Shown here: positions 16,333-22,800 of the stretch, one piece after another
How positions within the stretch are numbered: position 1 is the stretch's first letter
Layout of the letters: each line of letters starts with the position of its first letter
NCBI GenBank assembly: GCA_937875295.1
Contig: CALLXS010000063.1
Span: 1 to 25,117 of the forward strand
Direction of reading: 5' to 3'
DNA: 25,117 nucleotides
Source: an uncultured bacterium
Lineage (GTDB): Bacteria; Bacteroidota; Ignavibacteria; Kapaibacteriales; UBA2268
The notes under the pieces: generated by a model
Databases searched by the model: none
What the model saw: the letters and a program-made list of their open reading frames with translations, nothing else
What the model was told of the DNA's origin: nothing
Program-made: the position numbers and the translations under genes

Positions 16333-16818
16333 ATGAGTAATGCTGTTGAACAAGAATGTTGTCCTTCATTTGAGCCTGAGATAAGTAAATGGGACGATAA
16401 GATAATTGAATGGGATAATAAATTATTTGTGAAAGATAAAGTATTCACAATTTTTTATATACCAATGAATTTCAGCGGAGTAATGACTAGAATTATGCAA
16501 AAGTTCAGCGATGCAAAAATCGAGTCACCTGAATATTTATGTCTTTCAGAGCATACTAGTTTATGGAATATGGACTTGCTAGTTGCTACTGATAAAGAAC
16601 TACCCAATGCCCAAAATGTAAAATTAAGCGGAAAATTTTATAGTAAAGTATATGAGGGCGAATTTAAAGATATGAAAAAATGGATGGAAGATTTTACTTT
16701 ATTATCGAAAGCAAAAGGATATAATATAAAACGAATCTTTAATTTTTATACTACTTGTCCTAAATGCGCTAAGAAATACGGCAAAAATTATGTGGTTGTG
16801 TTAGGTAAAATTGATTAA
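16333..16818 (+). CDS. Conserved cytoplasmic protein with CPKC motif, function unknown
   Basis: This is a 161-residue soluble protein without a signal peptide or membrane segment. It resembles a widespread conserved family often annotated only as 'hydrolase' without experimental support; I recall the pattern but could not check it. Visible features: an N-terminal Cys9-Cys10 pair, the segment EWDNKLFVKDKV (residues 26-37), FYIPMNFSGVM (41-51), and a C-terminal TTCPKCAKKYGKNYVVVL containing Cys142 and Cys145. Cys142/Cys145 could form a redox-active pair or half of a metal site. The start is supported by a good Shine-Dalgarno sequence (AAGGA, 8 nt before ATG), stronger than most in this window. 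It lies 24 bp after tyrS and is closed by a strong hairpin. No function is proposed. Confidence 0.8.
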   Translation: MSNAVEQECCPSFEPEISKWDDKIIEWDNKLFVKDKVFTIFYIPMNFSGVMTRIMQKFSDAKIESPEYLCLSEHTSLWNMDLLVATDKELPNAQNVKLSGKFYSKVYEGEFKDMKKWMEDFTLLSKAKGYNIKRIFNFYTTCPKCAKKYGKNYVVVLGKID

Positions 16819-16838
16819 TCAACCTACTTTCAAAAATA

Positions 16839-16881
16839 ATCAAGCTCTTATTTCAAAAACAAGAGCTTGATCTTTTTATTT
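16839..16881. terminator. Strong bidirectional hairpin terminator
   Basis: A perfect 11-bp stem ATCAAGCTCTT (16839-16849) / AAGAGCTTGAT (16861-16871) surrounds an 11-nt loop. On the plus strand it is followed by CTTTTTATTT, ending the tyrS run. On the minus strand it is followed by TATTTTT, ending the hcp-bfd run. The two transcripts converge here. Confidence 0.88.
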
Positions 16882-16895
16882 AAAAATATTTTAAA

Positions 16896-17075
16896 TTATT
16901 TATTTATTTCATCTAATATTTCTTGAATATCATCTTGGCAACCGCCACATACTGTGCCTGCTTCAGTAGCGTCGCCGACTTCTTCTACAGTTGTTAAGCC
17001 CTTTTCTTTAATAGCATTAACAATTGTACTTTTGTAAATTTCGTTACAATTACAAATTATGATATCTTCTTCCAT
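16896..17075 (-). CDS. BFD-like [2Fe-2S]-binding protein (59 residues)
   Basis: This small protein resembles the BFD-like [2Fe-2S] domain (bacterioferritin-associated ferredoxin, also found in NifU and some reductases). The four ligands fit the family spacing CxC-x32-CxxC: Cys8, Cys10 (ICNC), Cys43 and Cys46 (VCGGC). The helices between them (STIVNAIKEKGLTTVEEVG) fit the small helical domain. The ATG at 17075 has a clear AAAGGA sequence just upstream, almost the same as that of hcp. The gene begins 35 bp after the hcp stop and ends before a shared terminator, so the two form a two-gene operon. No bacterioferritin lies nearby, so a role as electron donor to Hcp, or in iron-sulfur delivery, is more likely here than iron release; that is inference. 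Confidence 0.85.
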   Translation of the reverse strand: MEEDIIICNCNEIYKSTIVNAIKEKGLTTVEEVGDATEAGTVCGGCQDDIQEILDEINK

Positions 17076-17110
17076 TTTTTTCCTTTATTATTTGATTAAT
17101 ATATATTTAT

Positions 17111-18742
17111 TTAATTTAATTCAAAAATTTTCATATCTTCTTCTACAGTTGTAATCGTCTGAACATTAAACTTATTTTGAATAATATTCAAAAGATTTGG
17201 AGTTAAAAATCCCGGTAAAGTAGGTCCTATATGAGTATTTTTTATACCAAGATACAACAAAGCAAGATGAACGATAATTGCCTTTTGTTCATACCAAGCT
17301 ATATTGAAAACAATTGGTAATTGATTAATATCTGTTAAGTTTAAGACCTCTTTTAATTTTAGTGCGACAAATGCCCAAGAATAACTATCATTACATTGAC
17401 CTGCGTCTAATATTCTTGGAATACCTCCAATATCACCTAAATTAAGTTTATTATATCTATATTTTGCACAACCAGATGTCAAAATAACTGTATCTTTTGG
17501 CAATTGTTTAGCAAATTCTGTATAATATTCTCTTGACTTTTGTCTTGCATCACAACCAGACATTACTACTAATTTCTTAATTGCACCAGAATTGACAGCT
17601 TCGAGAATTTTATCTGCAAGTGAAAGAACTTGGTTATGAGCAAATCCTATTGTTATTTCACCTGACTCTATTTCAGTTGGGGGTTGACATTTTTTAGCTA
17701 ATTCAATAATTTCTGAAAAATCTAAATGACCATTTGGTAATGTTTTATCTATTCTTTTCCATTCAGGCATTCCTGTAGCACCAGTTGTAAAAACTCTGTT
17801 GTTATATGTAGTGTTTTTTCTTGGTGGAACAAGGCAATTTGTGGTAAATAGAATAGGACCATTAAAAGTCTCAAATTCGTCTAATTGCTTGTACCAAGCA
17901 TTTCCGTAATTACCGACTAAATGCTTATATTTTTTGAAAAATGGGTAAGCATTAGCAGGTAGCATTTCTGAATGAGTATATACATCAATTCCGGTACCTT
18001 GAGTTTGAATTAATAATTGTTCTAAATCGAAAAGATCATGACCACTAATTAAAATTCCAGGATTACTCCCTACACCAATTTTTACATTAGATATCTCTGG
18101 ATTTCCATATTTTGTTGTATTTGCTTTGTCCAAAAGTGCCATTACTTTTACACCATGTTCTCCGGTTTTCATTAACCAGTCTAATGCATCATCTAATGTA
18201 ATAGGTTTAGTTATCATAACTAAACTTTCTTCCATAAAATTATATATATCTTTATCTTCAAAGCCAATTTTAAATGCTTGTTTAGCATATGCAGCTATAC
18301 CTTTTATTCCAAACAATATATATTGTTTTAAAGCTCGAATATCATCATCAGAGTCATAACTTAAAGTTCCAACTTCTTTTGATTTATTATAATAATCTTC
18401 ATCAGATTTTGGTTCCCACAAGATAGAAGAATGAGATTCCTTTATCTGGAGTTTTGCTTTTAGTTTATCACGATAATTAATACATTCTTTTATAGTAGCT
18501 AATATTTCTTTATCATCGAAATTTGCATTAGTTATAGCTATAAATAAACAATTAGTAATAAATTTGCTTTCAATATTTGTATCTATTGAATTTTTCCTAG
18601 CGTCAATTGTTAAATAAGAAAGTCCTTGGCAAGTGTAAATCATTAAATCTTGAAGATTTGATGTTTCTTCTAATTTACCACATACACCTTTTATTGTACA
18701 TCCAGTGTTTTTAACTGTTTCTTGGCATTGGTTGCAAAACAT
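17111..18742 (-). CDS. hcp: Hydroxylamine reductase / hybrid cluster protein
   Basis: Hcp is a cytoplasmic iron-sulfur enzyme that reduces hydroxylamine to ammonia in vitro and acts as an NO reductase or nitrosylation factor under anaerobic nitrosative stress. The N-terminus MFCNQCQETV gives a CX2CX8CX5C ligand set (Cys3, Cys6, Cys15, Cys21). This is the Desulfovibrio/clostridial form with a [4Fe-4S] cluster, not the enterobacterial CX2CX11CX6C form. Hybrid-cluster ligands appear later: His in SGHDL, Cys in FTTNCLVPP, Cys in MSGCDARQKS, Cys in TSGCAKYRYN, Cys in DAGQCNDSYS, and a Glu in WYEQKA. The ATG at 18742 is chosen: it has AGGA 7-10 nt upstream and begins the family motif. A longer frame from 18784 would add a spurious hydrophobic 14 residues. 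bfd-like gene follows at 35 bp. The length of 543 residues is normal. Confidence 0.96.
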   Translation of the reverse strand: MFCNQCQETVKNTGCTIKGVCGKLEETSNLQDLMIYTCQGLSYLTIDARKNSIDTNIESKFITNCLFIAITNANFDDKEILATIKECINYRDKLKAKLQIKESHSSILWEPKSDEDYYNKSKEVGTLSYDSDDDIRALKQYILFGIKGIAAYAKQAFKIGFEDKDIYNFMEESLVMITKPITLDDALDWLMKTGEHGVKVMALLDKANTTKYGNPEISNVKIGVGSNPGILISGHDLFDLEQLLIQTQGTGIDVYTHSEMLPANAYPFFKKYKHLVGNYGNAWYKQLDEFETFNGPILFTTNCLVPPRKNTTYNNRVFTTGATGMPEWKRIDKTLPNGHLDFSEIIELAKKCQPPTEIESGEITIGFAHNQVLSLADKILEAVNSGAIKKLVVMSGCDARQKSREYYTEFAKQLPKDTVILTSGCAKYRYNKLNLGDIGGIPRILDAGQCNDSYSWAFVALKLKEVLNLTDINQLPIVFNIAWYEQKAIIVHLALLYLGIKNTHIGPTLPGFLTPNLLNIIQNKFNVQTITTVEEDMKIFELN

Positions 18743-18866
18743 ATTTTTTCCTAATGAGTAAAAAAATAAAAATAACATAATCAAAAAGTATTATATTATT
18801 TTATAAATTATTCAGATTGTAAAACGAAATCAAAATAAAAATATTTTTTGAAATATACATAATAAT

Positions 18867-18904
18867 TGATTAATCATTTCTATTTACACATTATGTAAAT
18901 GATT
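18867..18904. promoter_or_regulatory. Inverted repeats upstream of hcp, candidate operator
   Basis: Two palindromes lie 125-160 bp upstream of the hcp start. One is TGATTAATCA at 18867-18876, a perfect 10-bp palindrome. The other is ATTTACA (18882-18888) / TGTAAAT (18894-18900) with a 5-bp spacer. An outer pair AATCATTT (18872-18879) / AAATGATT (18897-18904) partly encloses the second. Crp/Fnr-type regulators that control hcp genes elsewhere bind palindromes of this size, but the halves do not match the classical FNR site (TTGAT-N4-ATCAA). The region is very AT-rich, so chance palindromes are common. Confidence 0.35.
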
Positions 18905-18932
18905 TTAAATTAATAATAAAAAAATATATTTC

Positions 18933-19811
18933 CTATTTCCAATATTGTCTATCTAAAGACCGGTATTGTATAGCTTCACTAATGTGATTTGGATAAATTA
19001 TTTCGCTTGAATCTAAATCAGCTATCGTTCTTGCTACTTTGATTATTCTGTCGTGAGCTCTAGCAGAAAATCCCATTTTGTTCATTGCTAACTTTAATAA
19101 ATTTTGCGAATTTTCATCTAATACACAATATTTCCTAATTTCTTTTGAAGCCATATCTGCATTTTTAAATACATTTTTATAGTTTTTGAATCTCATAGTT
19201 TGTATTTGTCTTGCTTTAATCACTCTTTCTCTTACAATTTCGGAGCTTTCCCCCATGACATTTGAAGATATTTCAGAATATTTAATAGCAGGTACTTCTA
19301 TATGAATATCGATTCTATCTAATAAAGGACCTGATATTTTAGAAGTATATTTTTGGATTGATAATTGAGTACATGTGCATTCAATATTAGGATTTCCATA
19401 ATTACCGCATGGACATGGGTTCATAGAACATACAAGCATAAAATTAGCAGGATATTCAATACTCATCTTAGTGCGGGAAATTGCTATGTGTTTTTCTTCT
19501 AACGGTTGTCTAAGAACTTCTAATACATTTCGAGCAAATTCAGGTAATTCATCTAAAAATAGTACACCATGATGAGATAATGATATTTCTCCAGGTCTAA
19601 TTTTATTCATTCCTCCACCGACAAGCGCCGCATCTGATATTGTATGATGAGGAGCTCTAAAAGGTCTAGTAGTAATTAATGCAACATTTGAAGGAAGTAA
19701 TCCAGCAACAGAATGGATTTTTGTTGTTTCTAGAGATTCATCAATTGTAAGTGGTGGTAATATTGAAGGAAATCTTTTTGCAATCATCGTTTTACCACTT
19801 CTATGTGGCAT
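18933..19811 (-). pseudogene. comM: Truncated comM (YifB family Mg-chelatase-like AAA+ ATPase), C-terminal part only
   Basis: ComM is a hexameric helicase that drives branch migration during natural transformation. Intact proteins have about 500 residues; only the last 290 or so remain. The Lon-like N-terminal domain and the first half of the AAA+ domain are missing. The frame begins inside the P-loop: family sequence GPPGSGKT is here MPHRSGKT. The stretch SGKTMIAKRF onward is normal, but the first Gly of the loop and the PPG are lost. Downstream features are intact: Walker B VLFLDELPEF, the Cys-rich CPCGNYGNPNIECTC, and the C-terminal Mg-chelatase domain ending RSLDRQYWK. Upstream of the Met codon, an in-frame TAA lies only five codons away, so no N-terminal part is encoded. 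The opening ATG falls in foreign sequence and need not be used. Confidence 0.9.
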
Positions 19812-19812
19812 A
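19800..19812. mobile_element. Junction between comM and phage-derived DNA (element edge)
   Basis: On the minus strand, comM-like sequence runs backwards up to GAAGTGGTAAAACG and then stops matching the expected GGxCCxCCxG codons; foreign sequence begins TATGTGGCATAAAG on the plus strand (about 19802). The P-loop codons allow the break to be placed to within a few bases. Whether a short target duplication (for instance ACTTC) or an integrase att core lies here cannot be decided, because the other edge of the element is outside the window. The junction could also be an assembly artefact. Confidence 0.55.
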
Positions 19813-19817
19813 AAGTT

Positions 19818-19850
19818 AAGCCCTTATATTTCAAAGGGCTTTATTTTTAT
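19818..19850 (+). terminator. Hairpin with T-tract just inside the element edge
   Basis: The stem AAGCCCTT (19818-19825) / AAGGGCTT (19834-19841) with an 8-nt loop is followed on the plus strand by TATTTTTAT. It is terminator-like for plus-strand transcription, although no plus-strand gene points here. On the minus strand it lies about 54 bp after the tape measure stop but lacks a good T-run. It may mark the edge of the element or insulate it from the host. Confidence 0.5.
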
Positions 19851-19894
19851 CAATGCAAAATAGTAAGTAAAAAGTATAAAATTCAATAAAATTG

Positions 19895-22800
19895 CTATCT
19901 AATTCTATTATTTTGACGACCTTCAAATGTCTTAACTGCAAAGTGTAGATCGCCACCTTTGACAACGGCTTGCAATTGAATATTATTGATCCTACTTTCT
20001 ATACTTTGTAATCTTTTATCAATTAAATTATTAGCTAAGGACGCAGACATATATGTTACTTGCCTTAATTGCTTTTGTGTCAAAACCCATTCTGTATTAT
20101 TTTCTCCTGTTTTACTTGCGTCTCCAATAATTGATAACGTTGGTTTAGTTACCATACCACCAGTACTGAAAGATGTAATACTGCTTAGGATAGGAGTCGC
20201 AATTGCATTTAATACTCCACTTATTAAAGCGTGCATAACTGGTATTCCTATTAATTTTACAGATAACGGCGTATCAACTTTATCCCAACCAAACCACTCT
20301 AATAACGATTGTAATATTGTAGCTTGCAAAAAGTTCTTTATACCTTGAACTAAAACGCCTAAAACACCACTTAGAAATTCTCTTAATGATTGCTTTGCTT
20401 GTTCTGTATCGCCTGCAAACATTGCAGTTAATCCATCGCTTATTGATTTACCTGCTAATTCCATTATAGACTCTAATATAATAGATTTTTCTTTAATGGT
20501 AGTTTCCATTTCATCTAATTGAGTAGTTATTTTAGAATAATCGAGCTTTTGGTCAAAAGTAAGGTTGTCAAGCCCCTCCTCTTCATATAACGCTTTTTTA
20601 TCGCTTAAGGATTTAGCCGCTCTTTTTAATTCATCTAATTGCTTTTGGTCTTCAATAGCTTTTGACATACTCGCTTGGTACGATTGGAAAGATAACATTT
20701 TTTCATTATGTTCTTTCTCTTGTTGTTCCTTTTTCCTTTGCCCATTTAGTTGGATCCGTGCTTTTTCTTCTTCATATAATCTTTCTTTATTAGATAAATC
20801 ATTATTTTTACCATAACGCTTATCAAGAGCTTCTAACTCCTTTTGAGTATCTTCATCTATTTGTTTAATCCTTTTAGTGTTAAGGTTGGAATTACTTTTT
20901 AATATCGACGCAACGAAATTGTCATTAGCTCTTAATGCATCTTCATAGTATTTAGTCATCATATAATAAGCATTATAATTAGTCTTCTTTAAATTATTTA
21001 AATATTGCTCGTCTGTAATATTCTGTTTATCTAAAGCCTCTTGAAATATAGCTTGCTTATTGTCATTAAATTGTTTTTGGTATTTATTTAATCTATCATA
21101 TTCAGCACGGATACGATTTTCCTTCTCTTCTGCACTTATATTTTCTAATAATTTTATCCTTAGAATACCATTTGCAATTTCATCAATCATTAATTGTATT
21201 TGTTGGTTAAGAGCAACTCTATCTAATTTGGTTTGTGGATTTAAATCAAAATTAGTTTGCATTTCTTGTAATTCTCTTTCCATAGACGTAATAGACTTTT
21301 CGTATTCTGATACTAATTGATTAATCTCTTGAATATTTAATTGATTAGCAAGCGTAAGCGTTTCACTTTGGCTTTTTAAATACATCGCTTGAGTATCGTT
21401 TAACGACTGTACGTTTAATGCTTTAACTTCTTTCTCATATTGTGTTTGTAATTTAATACGTTCATTCTTATAAGCATTTTCTTTAATCAAACCGTCTTGA
21501 CGCTTTTTATTTAATTCTTCCAAATCCTTTGTAAGTTTATCACGCATTTCTATGATCTTGGTATCAGCACTTGTATCAAATGTAAATGTACCATCTGAAT
21601 TTTCTTTTACTTTGCCTAATGCAAGCCCTTGCTCAATAATTGCTTTTGTCATTAATTCACTTTGCTGTAGCTTAAGCCTGTTCATCTCTATTTCATCTTG
21701 TTCGTTCAATGCACGATGCTCTAAATTTGCACGTTCTAATTGCGACACCCTTAAACGTTCTAATTCGATTTCATTAGCTTCGTTTAATATATTAATCCTG
21801 CTTTGAATAGTTTCATTAATAGATTGCTCTTCTACTTTCTCTTTTTGCCTCCTTTCAACTTGCTTACCGTTTATTAAAACGTTGGCTTGTTCTCCACTTT
21901 TCTCTTTCCTTCTTAGCTCTTCAGCTCCTTTTTTCCCTTTTTCTATTAATTCGTTATATCTCTTTTGTTCATCTGCTGATAATTTACCTTCTGTTTTACG
22001 TTTATCTATTAACGCCGCAAGTTCTGTTTCTGTTTCTGTTAATTGCGTTTGATTCTCTTGTTTAGCTTTTGCCCACGCTTCACCAACTTTAAGGACGCTT
22101 TGCTCTTGTTTTTTTGCTTCATTAACTGATTTCTTTTGATTTTCAACCATAGCTTTTACTTCGTTCTTAGACTTGCCGATAGTTTTAGCAATAGTTTCCA
22201 TTATTGCATTAGTATCTCCACCTTGTGCTTCCCATTGAATTGCACCGTTAATTAATCCATTAACGAAGTCTTGATTATAATTAATAAGCTGATTATATTG
22301 ATTTTCCAAATCAGATGTATCAACACCTAATTTTTTGTCAGTTTCAATTTCTTTTCGTAACTCCTCCATTTTATTCTTATTAAAGTCATAGCTATTACCT
22401 TCCTTTTCAATCTCTTTAATATATTGTTCTTGCAACTGTATTGCTTCATTACCTAATCTCTGTTTATTAGCATTAGCACTTTCGTGTATTTTATCAATAT
22501 TTACATCGTAAACAGAAACTAATTTACCATTTTCATCAATAATTTGCTTAGTGTATTTAACTGCCTCCGGTGCAGATTTCTTAATTTGTTCAGCAATATC
22601 TTGTTTATCACTTTCTGTTTTAGCTTGCTTAAATTTATTTATTAATTCATCAATACCTTCAGTACTTATATCTTCTTTATTTATTTCAACTGCTCTTTTG
22701 AATATATTGTCTATATTTGCACCACTATTGCTTTTAATCCTATCTTGGACGGTCTTAGTAACTTCATCAATAGAGACACCAGTTGAATTAGCTATAGCTT

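Noticed and set aside
18743..18784. 14-residue hydrophobic N-terminal extension of Hcp
   Set aside because: Hcp begins with MFCNQCQ in the family, and a good AGGA sequence precedes the ATG at 18742. The enzyme is cytoplasmic and needs no signal peptide.
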